59,856 nt of DNA from Pseudomonas syringae (GCF_021606685.1 NZ_WKCB01000030.1:1-59856), one strand, 5' to 3'; shown: positions 1 to 10,000, counted from the stretch's first letter. Translations and numbers: made by a program. Notes: generated from the letters alone by a model not told the origin.

Positions 1-165
1 GCGGCCCACGCTCCAAAGCCGGAGTGAGGGCACACCGAGCCTAGGCGAGGTGCCGAGTGTTGGGGCGAAGCGTTTTTGGTTACTTTTTGCGCTCTTCAAA
101 AAGTGACCCGCTGTAAGAGCGGAACCAATATCAGCCATCACCCAAATAACGGATATCCCCCCACC
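1..165. repeat. Dispersed-repeat-like non-coding sequence at window start
   Basis: There is no convincing gene here. The segment holds an inverted repeat, ACTTTTTG at 82-89 and CAAAAAGT at 97-104. The surrounding wording (GGGGCGAAGCGTTTTTGGTTAC) resembles an intergenic sequence I recall occurring many times in Pseudomonas genomes, often next to gene ends. It lies just downstream of the TSUP permease gene, which reads leftwards, so it may also serve as that gene's 3' region. The repeat identity rests on memory, not a search. Confidence 0.3.
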
Positions 166-168
166 AAG

Positions 169-954
169 TCAAAACGCCAACTTATAACCAATGGCCATCA
201 ACATAACCGCCAAACAAGGCCGCAACACCCCGTCCGGGACTTTGCCGGTCATGTGGCTGCCGACATAGATCCCTGGCAGAGACCCCATCAGCAGAAAGCC
301 CAACAGCTGCCAATCCATATTACCCATGCCAGCGTGCCCCAGGCCCGCCACCAAAGTCAGGGGCACAGCGTGAGCAATCTCAGTCCCCACCAGCCGGCGC
401 GTAGCCAGAAACGGATACAGAATAAACAACGCAACCGTACCCAGCGCCCCAGCGCCGATGGAAGTCAAAGCAACCATGGTCCCCAGCACCGCCCCCGTCA
501 CCACCGTCAACGCATTCAAATTGCGCGGGTTCATATGGTAGCCATCGCCGGCATGGCGTTGGGCAAAGGCCAGCAGGCTTTTCTTGAACAAAATCGCCAG
601 CGCCGTCAGCAGCAGCACCACGCCGAGGGCCTGCTTGATCACCGCGTTCATGGCGCTGGGGTCGGTGTGCAGAGTGGCCAGAAACCACAGGGTCAGCAAC
701 ACGGCGGGCACGCTGCCCAGGGTCAGCCAGCCGGTAATGGTCCAATCGATATTCTTGTTCTTGCTGTGCACCAACACCCCGCCGGACTTGGTGATGGCCG
801 CGTACAACAGGTCAGTGCCCACGGCCGTGGCCGGGTTGATGCCGAACCACAACAGGATCGGGGTCATCAACGAGCCCCCGCCCACACCGGTCATGCCGAC
901 GATAAAACCAACGATCAGGCCCGCAATCACGAAACCAAAATTACCCACTTCCAT
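169..954 (-). CDS. TSUP-family membrane permease (TauE/SafE-like)
   Basis: A 261-residue, very hydrophobic protein with about eight membrane segments. The N-terminus carries the glycine-rich signature of the family (GMTGVGGGSLMTP, about residues 20-32), and a second related half starts near residue 130, with SIGAGALGTVAL echoing the first motif. Members of the TauE/SafE (TSUP, DUF81) family move sulfur-containing or organic anions such as sulfite or sulfoacetate across the inner membrane. The substrate here cannot be read from sequence. The length is normal for the family. The gene stands alone, with the methyltransferase gene upstream on the same strand about 90 bases away. Confidence 0.85.
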   Translation of the reverse strand: MEVGNFGFVIAGLIVGFIVGMTGVGGGSLMTPILLWFGINPATAVGTDLLYAAITKSGGVLVHSKNKNIDWTITGWLTLGSVPAVLLTLWFLATLHTDPSAMNAVIKQALGVVLLLTALAILFKKSLLAFAQRHAGDGYHMNPRNLNALTVVTGAVLGTMVALTSIGAGALGTVALFILYPFLATRRLVGTEIAHAVPLTLVAGLGHAGMGNMDWQLLGFLLMGSLPGIYVGSHMTGKVPDGVLRPCLAVMLMAIGYKLAF

Positions 955-1045
955 TGAAGCTACCTGCGGCCTTATAAATTTCTGGCCGCAGGATAGCGAT
1001 TTTTCTTATAACGACTTATATCAATATGATCTGACTTTATGCCTT

Positions 1046-1816
1046 TTACGTCAGTCGGTGGCAGACATACGCTTGGGTCTGATAGGGAAAGGCCACCGTG
1101 TCCCGCCCACACAGGTCGGGATGGGTGTCAATCAGGGCGTGCAACTGCGCCGTCACCTTGGCCTTTTCTGCGGCGGGCAGCGCCGCGATAAAACTCACAG
1201 ACAAAAAGCGGTCGATGATCACTTCCTGGGGGCTGCCGACATGGCTGTAGGGGAAACAGGTCATCTGCGGCGCAGCAAAGTACTCGCCGGTGAAGGCCTC
1301 GCGCCAACGCCCGGTATGAAAGCGCGGCGTGTCGCCCTCGTAGGGCGTGATGATCGCGGTGATCGCCGCCACCCAGCTTACCGACTCATCGCGCACATTC
1401 CACACCAGCCCCAGGCGGCCGCCGGGCTTGAGCACGCGGTGGATTTCCGCCAACGCGGCCTGGGTCGAGAACCAATGGAAGGCTTGCGCGCAGACCACTG
1501 CATCGGCACTGCCGGTCGCCAGCGGGATGGCTTCGGCGGTGCCATCGACCAGGCGCACGTCGGGCAGCAGCCGGTGCAACTGCGCGCCCATGGCCTGCAC
1601 CGGCTCGACCGCGATCAGCGTGGGCGCCAGGGTACTGAGCAAACGCGTGAATTTGCCGGTTCCGGCGCCCAGGTCGATGACGGTCGACTGTGCGCCAACC
1701 CCCAGCCCATTGGCGAGCCAACCGGTCAGTTGGCGTGGATAGTCCGGTCGGCCTTGGGCGTAAGTCACCGCCTGGGTAGAGAAACCTTGTTGAGCAGACG
1801 TGTGAACACCAGTCAT
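1046..1816 (-). CDS. Class I SAM-dependent methyltransferase (Methyltransf_11 type)
   Basis: A 256-residue protein with the Rossmann-type SAM-binding motif I VIDLGAGTGKFTRLL near residues 45-60, an acidic loop after strand 2 (AVEP), and the later motif GSADAVVCAQAFHWF typical of small-molecule methyltransferases of the UbiE/Methyltransf_11 group. The ATG at 1816 is chosen over the in-frame TTG at 1822 because GAGGAGA lies about 8 bases before the ATG but runs straight into the TTG. The substrate is unknown. No operon partner is evident: the next gene upstream is divergent. Confidence 0.85.
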   Translation of the reverse strand: MTGVHTSAQQGFSTQAVTYAQGRPDYPRQLTGWLANGLGVGAQSTVIDLGAGTGKFTRLLSTLAPTLIAVEPVQAMGAQLHRLLPDVRLVDGTAEAIPLATGSADAVVCAQAFHWFSTQAALAEIHRVLKPGGRLGLVWNVRDESVSWVAAITAIITPYEGDTPRFHTGRWREAFTGEYFAAPQMTCFPYSHVGSPQEVIIDRFLSVSFIAALPAAEKAKVTAQLHALIDTHPDLCGRDTVAFPYQTQAYVCHRLT

Positions 1817-1954
1817 TGCCAATCTCTCCTCGGGTAAAGCGGGGGCACAGTGTGCGCCTTCACTGATTTATTTTCTAATCGCTGCATCCGATCGTGCGGG
1901 TCATGGGTAGTCCTCTCAGTAACCCCGCTGTTTGACTGAAATGGAGCACTACCC

Positions 1955-2476
1955 ATGAATGCTAAAGCACTGTTCTGCCTGACCGCCCTGCTCGCCGCTG
2001 CGCCAAGCGCCTTCGCCCAGACCGGCTTGCCCGACAGCATCAAGGTGCCGGCTGGCCACAAAGTGGCGCTGGAGACCACCGGCGTCGGCGAAATTACCTA
2101 CGAGTGCCGCGACAAAGCCAACGCCGCCGGCCAGACCGAGTGGACCTTTGTCGGCCCCAAGGCCGTGCTGAATGACCGCAGTGGCAAACAAGTAGGGACC
2201 TATTTCGGCCCACCGGCCACCTGGCAGGCCAAGGACGGCTCGAGCATCACCGGCACTCAGCTGGCGGTGGCGCCGTCGAGTCCGGGCAACTTGCCGTATC
2301 AACTGGTCAAGGCCAACCCGGCCCAAGGCAAGGGCGCCATGACGGGCGTGAGTTACATCCAGCGGGTCGCCCTTAAAGGTGGCGTGGCACCGAGCAGCGA
2401 ATGCACGGCGGCCAACAAGGGCAAGCAGGAAGTGGTGAAGTACCAGGCCGACTATATTTTCTGGGCGGCCAACTGA
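1955..2476 (+). CDS. Secreted DUF3455 family protein
   Basis: A 173-residue protein with a clear Sec signal peptide (hydrophobic residues 5-18, likely cut after AFA-Q near residue 22), followed by a domain I recognise as DUF3455. Features include TYECR near residue 47, the FGPPATWQAKDGS segment and a C-terminal YQADYIFW. Two cysteines in the mature part could form one disulfide. The function of the family is unknown. The gene is followed by a hairpin and then an ECF sigma/anti-sigma pair on the same strand, a pairing that suggests, but does not prove, envelope or redox stress control. Confidence 0.8.
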   Translation: MNAKALFCLTALLAAAPSAFAQTGLPDSIKVPAGHKVALETTGVGEITYECRDKANAAGQTEWTFVGPKAVLNDRSGKQVGTYFGPPATWQAKDGSSITGTQLAVAPSSPGNLPYQLVKANPAQGKGAMTGVSYIQRVALKGGVAPSSECTAANKGKQEVVKYQADYIFWAAN

Positions 2477-2494
2477 GGAAACTGGGCTACGCTG

Positions 2495-2524
2495 CCTGTG
2501 GCGAGCTGGCTGGCTCGCCACAGG
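2495..2524. repeat. Perfect 12-bp hairpin (single REP-like element or terminator)
   Basis: CCTGTGGCGAGC at 2495-2506 pairs perfectly with GCTCGCCACAGG at 2513-2524 around a TGGCTG loop. The sequence is of the GTGGCGAGC type seen at the edges of Pseudomonas REPs. It sits between the DUF3455 stop and the sigma-factor start and has no T-run, so it could be a REP half, a weak terminator or both. It also explains why an open frame extends upstream of the true sigma-factor start. Confidence 0.6.
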
Positions 2525-2539
2525 ATTCGGCCATTGGGG

Positions 2540-3064
2540 ATGTCAGTGTTTGATTACGAAGCGTGCCTGAAGGCCTGTGCCCGAGGCGAGCAACGCGCAC
2601 TGCGCGCGTTATACGAGCAGGAAAGCCACCATTTGCTCGGCGTGGCCTTGCGCATCGTGCGGGACAAGGCCCTGGCCGAAGATATCGTGCATGACGCGTT
2701 TATCAAGATCTGGCGCGGCGCCGCCAGCTTCGACCCCGCTCGCGGCTCGGCGCGCGGCTGGGTGTTCAGCGTGACCCGGCACCAGGCGCTCAACCATGTG
2801 CGCAACCACTCCCGCGAGGTGGCGCTGGGCGAAGAACATGAGCAAGTCGCCGCCCCCGGTGACAGCGTTGAATTCACCGCGCGTTCGGGGCAGATTTACG
2901 CCTGCCTGGAACAGCTCGACCCGGCCCGTCGCACGTGCATCCTGCATGCCTATGTGGACGGTTATTCCCATAGCGAAATCGCGCAGAAAACGGGCACCCC
3001 GCTGGGGACCGTCAAAGCCTGGATCAAACGTAGCCTCGCCGCGCTGCGGGAGTGCATGGCATGA
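2540..3064 (+). CDS. ECF-subfamily RNA polymerase sigma factor
   Basis: A 174-residue sigma-70 family protein of extracytoplasmic-function type. Region 2 covers about residues 25-90, with ALAEDIVHDAFIKIW and the RGSARGWVFSVTRHQALN core. Region 4 covers about residues 118-170, with the helix-turn-helix YSHSEIAQKTGTPLGTVKAW. It would direct RNA polymerase to a small regulon. GGGG at 2536-2539 touches the ATG at 2540 but stands six bases before an in-frame GTG at 2546, so GTG is an alternative start. The ATGA overlap with the next gene, which encodes an anti-sigma-like membrane protein, indicates translational coupling and a cognate pair. Confidence 0.9.
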   Translation: MSVFDYEACLKACARGEQRALRALYEQESHHLLGVALRIVRDKALAEDIVHDAFIKIWRGAASFDPARGSARGWVFSVTRHQALNHVRNHSREVALGEEHEQVAAPGDSVEFTARSGQIYACLEQLDPARRTCILHAYVDGYSHSEIAQKTGTPLGTVKAWIKRSLAALRECMA

Positions 3065-3732
3065 GCAACCCTTTGGACGAACTGGCCAGCGAATACGTGC
3101 TGGGCACCCTGCCCGCCGAGCAACGCGCGCAGGTCGAACAACGCCTCCCGCATGACGCTGAGCTGCGCGCGGCGGTGGACGCCTGGGAGCAGCGCCTGTT
3201 GCCGCTGACCGCCCTGGCCGAACCGGTGCCGCCCTCGTCGCCGCTATGGCGACGTATCGAACGCAGCATCGCGGCCCCGGACACCGGCGTGCCGTGGTGG
3301 AACCTGCTGGCGGTATGGCGCGGCCTGGCCGGTGCCGGGTTGCTGGCCAGCCTGGTCTTGGCCACGCTGCTGGTGATACGCCCGGCCGGCGAGCCCAGCT
3401 TTGTGGTGGTACTGGTGGCGCCGCACACCCAGGCCCCGGGCTGGGTGATCCAGGCCAGCACTAACCAGCAGATCCAATTGATCCCGTTGGGGGTGATGGA
3501 GGTGCCGGCGGACAAGGCCCTGCAGTTCTGGACCAAGGGCGATGGCTGGCAGGGCCCGGTGTCTCTCGGGCTGGTCAAGCCTGGGCAGACCCTGTCGGTG
3601 CCGCTGGACAAGCTGCCGCCGCTGACCCAGAACCAGCTGTTCGAACTGACCCTGGAAGACCCGCGCGGCTCGCCGACCGGCAAACCCACCGGGCCGATCC
3701 AGGCAATTGGCCGCGCCGTCAAAGTGCTTTGA
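3061..3732 (+). CDS. Anti-sigma factor, RskA/anti-sigma-K type
   Basis: A 223-residue protein. The N-terminal cytoplasmic part (about 1-80, LDELASEYVLGTLPAEQRAQVE) matches the sigma-binding region of RskA-like anti-sigma factors. One membrane helix follows at about residues 90-110, then a periplasmic RskA C-terminal domain with W-rich strands (LQFWTKGDGW, GSPTGKPTGPIQAIGRAVKVL). The start overlaps the sigma stop as ATGA. It lacks the HxxxCxxC zinc motif of ZAS-type anti-sigmas. The role is to hold the neighbouring ECF sigma at the membrane until an unknown envelope signal releases it. Confidence 0.85.
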   Translation: MSNPLDELASEYVLGTLPAEQRAQVEQRLPHDAELRAAVDAWEQRLLPLTALAEPVPPSSPLWRRIERSIAAPDTGVPWWNLLAVWRGLAGAGLLASLVLATLLVIRPAGEPSFVVVLVAPHTQAPGWVIQASTNQQIQLIPLGVMEVPADKALQFWTKGDGWQGPVSLGLVKPGQTLSVPLDKLPPLTQNQLFELTLEDPRGSPTGKPTGPIQAIGRAVKVL

Positions 3733-5034
3733 TCAATCGGCCTTGGGCAACCACAGGCGGAACCGCGCGCCGCCCAACGGCGACGCCAACGCGCTCAACG
3801 TGCCGCCCTGGGCTTCCAGGGCGCGGCGGCTGATGGCCAGGCCCAGGCCAAACCCACCCGTGGCGCGGTCACGGCTGCGGTCAAGGCGGTAGAACGGTTC
3901 GAAAATGCGTTCGCGCTGGTCGGCCGGGATACCAATGCCATCGTCGTCCACGCAGATTTCACAGCCCTTGGGGCACACCTTGACCCCCACCTGGATGCGC
4001 TTGTCACAGTAACGCGTCGCGTTGCGCAGCAGGTTCTGCAAGGCACGGGCGGTGAGGCGCGGGTCGAGGTTGAAGCGCTCGATGGCGCAATCCAGCGCCA
4101 CATCGATGACGATTTCGGGGTTTTCCAGTTCGTCGTCGACACTGCCCAGCACGCTGTCGATAAATTCATCGAGCACCACCTCGACCCGCTCCGGCAGTTG
4201 CGCCGGGTTTTGCAGGCGGCTGTAGGACAGCAGCTCCAGCACCAACTCGTCCAGCTCGCGAATATGCGCCACCAGGCTTTGCAGGCGTTCGCGGCTGGCC
4301 TGGGGCAGGTCTTCGGAGAGCGCCAGGGCCAGGCCAAAGTCCAGGCGTGTGAGCGGGGTGCGCAGTTCATGGGACACCGCATTGAGCAGGTCGCGCTGCT
4401 GATTGAGCAGGTGTTCGATGTCCCCGGCCATGGTGTCGAACACTGCCGCCAGGCTGCCGATATTGGAGCTGGGCGGGATGCGTGTGCGTTCAGCCAGATT
4501 GCCCTTGCCCAGCTGCGCGGCGGTGCTTTTGAGGCGTTCCAGGTCGCGCCAATGCGGGCGCAACCACACCAGCAGGCAGGCCAGCAGCGCGGCGCCGATC
4601 AGCACGTTCATCGACCAGTACAACAGGTTCATGTCCAGCGGGTCGGGTGGCACCGTCAGCTTGACCACGAACTGCTGGTTGATCGGCGAGCTGATTTCGT
4701 CCATCCAGCCCCATTCGCCGAGGCGAATCACCGGCTTGCCTTGCGCCAGTTGCAACGCTTCCTCGGGGGTGTAGCGCGCATCCTGGCGTAGCAACAGCTG
4801 TAATTTCAGGGGGGCAAAGTCCTGGCTCAGTTGCTCGGTGATCTGTGACCAATGCTCCACCGGCGCCCGCAGGTATTGCTTGACGATCAGCTTCTGCATG
4901 CCCCGCGACTGCTCGACGTTGTAGTCCAGGTAGCGGTGTTCGAACAGCTGGATCACCAGCTTGGGTATCAGGAAAATCGCCGCGCTGTAGGTGACGATAG
5001 TGATCAAGTAGAGACGCAGCAGTACACGAAACAT
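3733..5034 (-). CDS. RstB-like sensor histidine kinase
   Basis: A 433-residue inner-membrane kinase. A membrane helix at about residues 7-27 and a second at about 135-157 bracket a short periplasmic sensor domain. A HAMP region (about 160-210) leads to the dimerisation/phosphoacceptor motif AVSHELRTPLTRLDFG near residue 218. The ATPase lobe has N (NLLRNATRYC), G1 (DDDGIGIPADQRERIFEPFYR) and G2 (GFGLGLAISRRAL) boxes. Layout and wording (RPHWRDLERLK, GARFRLWLP) strongly recall E. coli RstB. It lies 3 bases after the response-regulator gene, so the two form an operon, divergent from the RND pump genes it may control. Confidence 0.9.
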   Translation of the reverse strand: MFRVLLRLYLITIVTYSAAIFLIPKLVIQLFEHRYLDYNVEQSRGMQKLIVKQYLRAPVEHWSQITEQLSQDFAPLKLQLLLRQDARYTPEEALQLAQGKPVIRLGEWGWMDEISSPINQQFVVKLTVPPDPLDMNLLYWSMNVLIGAALLACLLVWLRPHWRDLERLKSTAAQLGKGNLAERTRIPPSSNIGSLAAVFDTMAGDIEHLLNQQRDLLNAVSHELRTPLTRLDFGLALALSEDLPQASRERLQSLVAHIRELDELVLELLSYSRLQNPAQLPERVEVVLDEFIDSVLGSVDDELENPEIVIDVALDCAIERFNLDPRLTARALQNLLRNATRYCDKRIQVGVKVCPKGCEICVDDDGIGIPADQRERIFEPFYRLDRSRDRATGGFGLGLAISRRALEAQGGTLSALASPLGGARFRLWLPKAD

Positions 5035-5037
5035 GCG

Positions 5038-5739
5038 TCAGCATTCCCACTCGGAACGGCTGAACAAGTACCCCTTGCCCCACACCGTCTTGATCTTGCG
5101 CGCTTCGCCGGCGTGGTCGTCGAACTTACGGCGCAGCTTGGAAATGGCCACGTCCACCGAGCGGTCCGTGCCGTTGAACTCGATACCGCGCAGGCGTTGC
5201 AGGATCTGGTCGCGGCTCAGCACTTCACCGGCATGCCGGGCCAACACCACCAACAGGTTGTATTCACCGCTGGACAGCTCGACCGGCTGGCCGCGCCAGG
5301 TCACGGTGCGCTCCGACAGGTCGATGCACAGGTTGCCCATCAGGATCTGGTCGTTGGCCACCTGGGGCTCGGACAAACTGCTGCGGCGCAGCAAGGTGCG
5401 CACACGGGCGAGCAACACGCGCGGCTCGCAGGGTTTGGTCACGTAGTCGTCGGCGCCCATTTCCAGCCCCAGCACCTGGTCGTGGCTGTCGTCGCGGGCG
5501 GTGAGCATCAGGATCGGCAGGCCCGCCGAGTCGGCACGCAGCAGGCGGCACACCTGCAGGCCGTCGAGGCCCGGCAGCATCAGGTCGAGAATCACCAGGT
5601 CCGGCGGGTTGAGACGCGCGCGTTCACGCACGTGGTCGCCACGGCTGAGCACACTGACGTGGTAGCCGTTGCGCTCCAGGTAGCTGGCAATCAGCTCCGA
5701 GAGTGCGGCGTCGTCTTCCACCAGGAGGATGTTGGGCAT
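5038..5739 (-). CDS. OmpR/RstA-like response regulator
   Basis: A 233-residue two-domain regulator. The receiver domain (about 1-115) has the acidic pair EDD at its start, the phosphoacceptor in LVILDLMLPGLDG near residue 50, the T/S in MLTAR and the K in VTKPCEPR. The C-terminal winged helix (about 130-230) carries LSSGEYNLLVVLARHAGEVLSRDQIL and RSVDVAISKLRRKF, typical of the OmpR/PhoB family. The ATG at 5739 (MPNILLVEDD) is preferred to an upstream in-frame ATG because the receiver fold begins there. About 200 bases separate it from the divergent RND adaptor, where its binding site would be expected. Confidence 0.9.
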   Translation of the reverse strand: MPNILLVEDDAALSELIASYLERNGYHVSVLSRGDHVRERARLNPPDLVILDLMLPGLDGLQVCRLLRADSAGLPILMLTARDDSHDQVLGLEMGADDYVTKPCEPRVLLARVRTLLRRSSLSEPQVANDQILMGNLCIDLSERTVTWRGQPVELSSGEYNLLVVLARHAGEVLSRDQILQRLRGIEFNGTDRSVDVAISKLRRKFDDHAGEARKIKTVWGKGYLFSRSEWEC

Positions 5740-5938
5740 GGTGTTTCCAAATAGTACGGTTCGTCGGTTGTGCACAGACACACATTGGGTCGTGGTTGTT
5801 TGCAGGAGTGTGCAAGGATATACGCCCTCTGCCGACTGTGGGCCGCACCTTACATTTCTTCACACACCACCTACACAGCTTCACAGCACCGTGGCGCCGG
5901 TGACCTTAGGATGCGCCAGTCAATATTGGGATAAGAGC

Positions 5939-7093
5939 ATGTCGAAGAATCTGTTTGCGCCGTTTTGCCTGTTGTCCGTGGCGCTGGCCCTCAGTGCGTG
6001 TGACAACTCCGCCGCCGAGGCGCCGCCCATGCCGTTGGCCAAAGTGCGCATCGAGACCCTGCAGGCCAAACCTGTGTCGATCACCAGCGAACTGAGCGGG
6101 CGCATCGCCGCGCCGCGTATCGCCGAAGTGCGCGCGCGGGTGGCTGGCGTGGTCATGCAGCGAGTGTTCAAGGAAGGTCATGACGTTAAACAGGGCGACG
6201 TTCTGTTCCGTATCGACCCGGCGCCGTTCAAGGCCGACCTCGACAGCGCCCAGGCCAACCTGAGCAAAGCCGAGGCGAATGCGTTCCAGGCCCGCCTGCA
6301 AGCGCAGCGCTACAGCCAGTTGGTCGAAGGCAACGCCATCAGCGGCCAGGACTACGACAATGCCCGCGCCGCCGTGCGCCAAACCAACGCCGACGTGGCG
6401 GCCAACAAAGCCGCGGTCGAACGCGCACGGCTGAACCTGGGTTACGCCACCGTCACCGCGCCGATCTCCGGGCGCATCGGCCGCGCCCTGGTGACCGAAG
6501 GCGCCCTGGTGGGCCAGAACGAAGCCACGCCGCTGGCGATCATCCAGCAACTGGACCCGATCCACGCTGACCTCACCCAGTCGACCCGCGAACTGAATGA
6601 CCTGCGCCGCGCGTTCCGTGCCGGCAGCTTGAAGCAGGTCGGCCAGGACCAGGCCAAGGCCACGCTGATCCAGGACGACGGCAGCCTGTACCCGCTGCCG
6701 GGCAAGTTGCTCTTTGCCGAAATCAGCGTCGACCCGGGGACCGGGCAAATTATCCTGCGCAGCGAGTTCCCCAACCCGGACCTCGACCTGCTGCCCGGCA
6801 GCTTTGTGCGTGTGCGCCTGGAGCAAGCCGTGGACAAGCAAGGCCTCAGCGTGCCGCAGCGGGCCATCACCCGTGACAGCGCCGGCATCCCGATGGTGCT
6901 GCGCCTGGATGCCGAGCAGACCGTCAGCCAGCAACCGGTGGAACTCGGCGCGGTGATCGAGGACCGCTGGATCGTCAGCAGTGGCCTCAAACCCGGTGAC
7001 CGTATTGTCGTCGAAGGCCTGCAGCACGCGCGCCCCGGTGAAAAGGTCGAGGTGGATGACAGCCCCGCTTCCGGCCAGCCAGTCAAGGAATAA
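5939..7093 (+). CDS. RND efflux periplasmic adaptor lipoprotein (MexA/AcrA type)
   Basis: A 384-residue membrane-fusion protein. A lipoprotein signal ends in the lipobox LSAC (Cys near residue 22). The chain then shows a lipoyl-type barrel half (GRIAAPRIAEVRARVAGVV), an alpha-helical hairpin (about 100-165), the second lipoyl half (LGYATVTAPISGRIGRALVTEG) and a beta-barrel/membrane-proximal region (PGSFVRVRLEQ). It links the inner-membrane pump encoded 6 bases downstream to an outer-membrane channel. No channel gene follows, so the pair probably borrows an OprM/TolC-type channel encoded elsewhere. The start is the ATG at 5939, where the signal peptide begins. Confidence 0.93.
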   Translation: MSKNLFAPFCLLSVALALSACDNSAAEAPPMPLAKVRIETLQAKPVSITSELSGRIAAPRIAEVRARVAGVVMQRVFKEGHDVKQGDVLFRIDPAPFKADLDSAQANLSKAEANAFQARLQAQRYSQLVEGNAISGQDYDNARAAVRQTNADVAANKAAVERARLNLGYATVTAPISGRIGRALVTEGALVGQNEATPLAIIQQLDPIHADLTQSTRELNDLRRAFRAGSLKQVGQDQAKATLIQDDGSLYPLPGKLLFAEISVDPGTGQIILRSEFPNPDLDLLPGSFVRVRLEQAVDKQGLSVPQRAITRDSAGIPMVLRLDAEQTVSQQPVELGAVIEDRWIVSSGLKPGDRIVVEGLQHARPGEKVEVDDSPASGQPVKE

Positions 7094-7099
7094 CCCGTC

Positions 7100-10000
7100 A
7101 TGCCGCAGTTCTTTATTGACCGCCCGATTTTCGCCTGGGTGGTGGCCCTGTTTATCCTGCTGGCTGGCGCGCTCGCGATTCCGCAGCTGCCGGTGGCCCA
7201 GTACCCCAACGTCGCGCCGCCCAAGGTGGAGATCTACGCGGTGTACCCCGGCGCCTCGGCCCAGACCCTGGATGAAAGTGTGGTCAGCCTGATCGAGCAG
7301 GAGCTTAACGGCGCCGATCACCTGCTGTATTTCGAATCCCAGAGCAGCCTCGGTTCGGCAACCATCACCGCCACTTTCCAGCCGGGCACCGACCCGGAAA
7401 TGGCTCAGGTCGATGTGCAGAACCGTCTCAAAGCGGTAGAGCCGCGCCTGCCCCAGGCCGTCACCCAACAAGGCTTGCAGGTTGAAAAAGTGTCGGCTGG
7501 CTTCTTGCTGCTGGTGACCCTCACCTCCAGTGACGGCAAGCTCGATGACGTTGCGCTCAGCGATTACCTGGCGCGCAACGTGATGAACGAACTCAAGCGC
7601 CTTGACGGGGTGGGCAAGGCGCAGCTGTATGGTGCCGAACGCGCCATGCGCATCTGGATCGACCCGCAGAAACTGATAGGTTTCAACCTCACGCCAGCCG
7701 ACGTCAACGCTGCGATCAGCGCGCAGAACGCCCAAGTGTCGGCGGGCAGCATCGGTGACTTGCCAGGCACGCACACTCAGGAAATCACCGCCGCGATCCT
7801 GGTCAAGGGCCAACTCTCGACGCCCGCGGAGTTCGCCGACATCGTGCTCAAGGCCAACCCGGACGGTTCCACCGTGCGCGTCGGCGATGTAGCACGGGTG
7901 GAAATCGGCAGCCAGGAATACCAGTTCTCCACACGCCTGAACGGCAAGCCGTCCACCGCCGTCAGCGTGCAGCTCGCGCCGGCAGCCAATGCGCTGAACA
8001 CCGCGACCCTGGTGCGGGCAAAGATGGACGAGCTGTCGCGCTACTTCCCGGCCAATGTGGAATACAAGATTCCGTACGACACCTCGCCGTTCGTCAAAGT
8101 CTCGATCACCAAGGTGGTCTACACCTTGCTGGAGGCCATGGCGCTGGTGTTTGCGGTGATGTTTTTGTTCCTGCAGAACGTGCGCTACACGCTGATCCCG
8201 ACGCTGGTGGTGCCGATCGCGCTGATGGGCACTTTTGCGACCATGCTGGTGCTCGGGTTCTCGATCAACGTATTGACCATGTTCGGCATGGTGCTGGCCA
8301 TCGGCATTCTGGTCGACGATGCGATTGTGGTGGTGGAGAACGTCGAGCGCATCATGGCCACCGAAGGCTTGTCGCCCAAGGAGGCGACCAAGAAGGCCAT
8401 GGGCCAGATCACCGGGGCCATCGTCGGTATCACCCTGGTGCTGGTGGCGGTGTTTCTGCCCATGGCATTCATGAAGGGCTCGGTGGGGGTGATCTACCAG
8501 CAGTTTTCACTGTCGATGGCCACCTCGATTCTGTTCTCGGCCTTCCTTGCGCTGACCTTGACCCCGGCCCTGTGCGCCACTTTGCTCAAGCCGATCGCCA
8601 AGGATGAGCACCACGCCAAGGGCGGCTTTTTCGGCTGGTTCAACCGACGTTTTGAAAGCCTCACCGACCGCTACGAAGGCTGGGTGACCTATGCCCTCAA
8701 GCGCAGCGGCCGTTACCTGCTGATCTACCTGGTGTTGCTGGTGGGCCTGGGGCTGATGTTCAGCCGCCTGCCCTCCTCGTTCCTGCCGGTGGAAGACCAG
8801 GGCTACACCATCACCGACATCCAATTGCCACCCGGCGCGAGCAAGAACCGCACGGTGCAGGTGGCCGAGCAGATCGAAGCGCATAACGCCGGCGAGCCTG
8901 GGGTGGGTGATACCACCATGATCATGGGCTTCAGCTTCTCCGGCTCCGGGCAGAACGCAGCGCTGGCGTTTACCACGCTCAAGGACTGGTCAACGCGCAG
9001 CGGTGACGATTCGGCCTCGGCAATTGCCGACCGGGCCAACGCCGCGTTCAGTGAACTCAAGGATGCGATTGCCTACGCGATCCTGCCGCCGCCGGTTGAC
9101 GGCCTCGGCACCTCCAGCGGTTTCGAGTTCCGCTTGCAGGACCGCGGCGGCGTCGGCCATGCGGCACTGATGGAGGCGCGCACGGCGCTGCTGGCCGCCG
9201 CCGAGAACAGCCCGATCCTGGCCAACGTGCGCGAAAGCGCGCTGGCCGAGGCCCCGCAAGTGCAGCTTGAGGTTGACCGTAAACAAGCCAACGCGCTGGG
9301 CGTGTCGTTCGCGGACGTGAGCAATGTGCTGTCGTCGGCCATTGGCTCGGCCTATATCAACGACTTTCCCAACCAGGGCCGCATGCAGCGGGTGGTGGTG
9401 CAGGCTGAGGGCGACCAACGCAGCCAGGTCGCGGACTTGATGAAGATCCATGTGCGCAACACCGCCGGAAAGATGGTGCCGTTGTCGGCCTTCGTCGAAG
9501 CCAAATGGACCCAGGGCCCGACGCAGTTGACGCGCTACAACGGCTACCCGGCCATCGCCATCAGCGGTGAAGCGGCGCCGGGGCATAGCACGGGCGAGGC
9601 GATGGCCGAAATCGAGCGTCTGGTCAGCCAGTTGCCGGCAGGCCTGGGCCAGGAATGGACCGGCTTGTCGCTGCAGGAACGCTTGTCCGGCGCCCAGGCC
9701 CCACTGCTGCTGGGCCTGTCGCTGCTGATTGTGTTCCTGTGCCTGGCGGCGCTGTATGAAAGCTGGTCGATTCCGACGTCGGTGTTGCTGGTGGTGCCGC
9801 TGGGGGTACTCGGCGCGGTGCTGGCGGTGACCTTGCGGGGCATGCCCAACGATGTGTTTTTCAAGGTGGGCTTGATCACCATCATCGGCTTGTCGGCGAA
9901 GAACGCGATTTTGATCATCGAGTTCGCCAAGGACCTGGTGGACCAGGGCGAAGACCTGCTCGAGGCCACCTTGAAGGCCGCGCGGTTGCGCCTACGGCCG

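Noticed and set aside
5906..7813. A 635-codon open frame opposite the RND adaptor and pump start
   Set aside because: It lies antisense to two clearly conserved genes and spans their boundary, with an Arg/His/Gln-rich translation and no motif.
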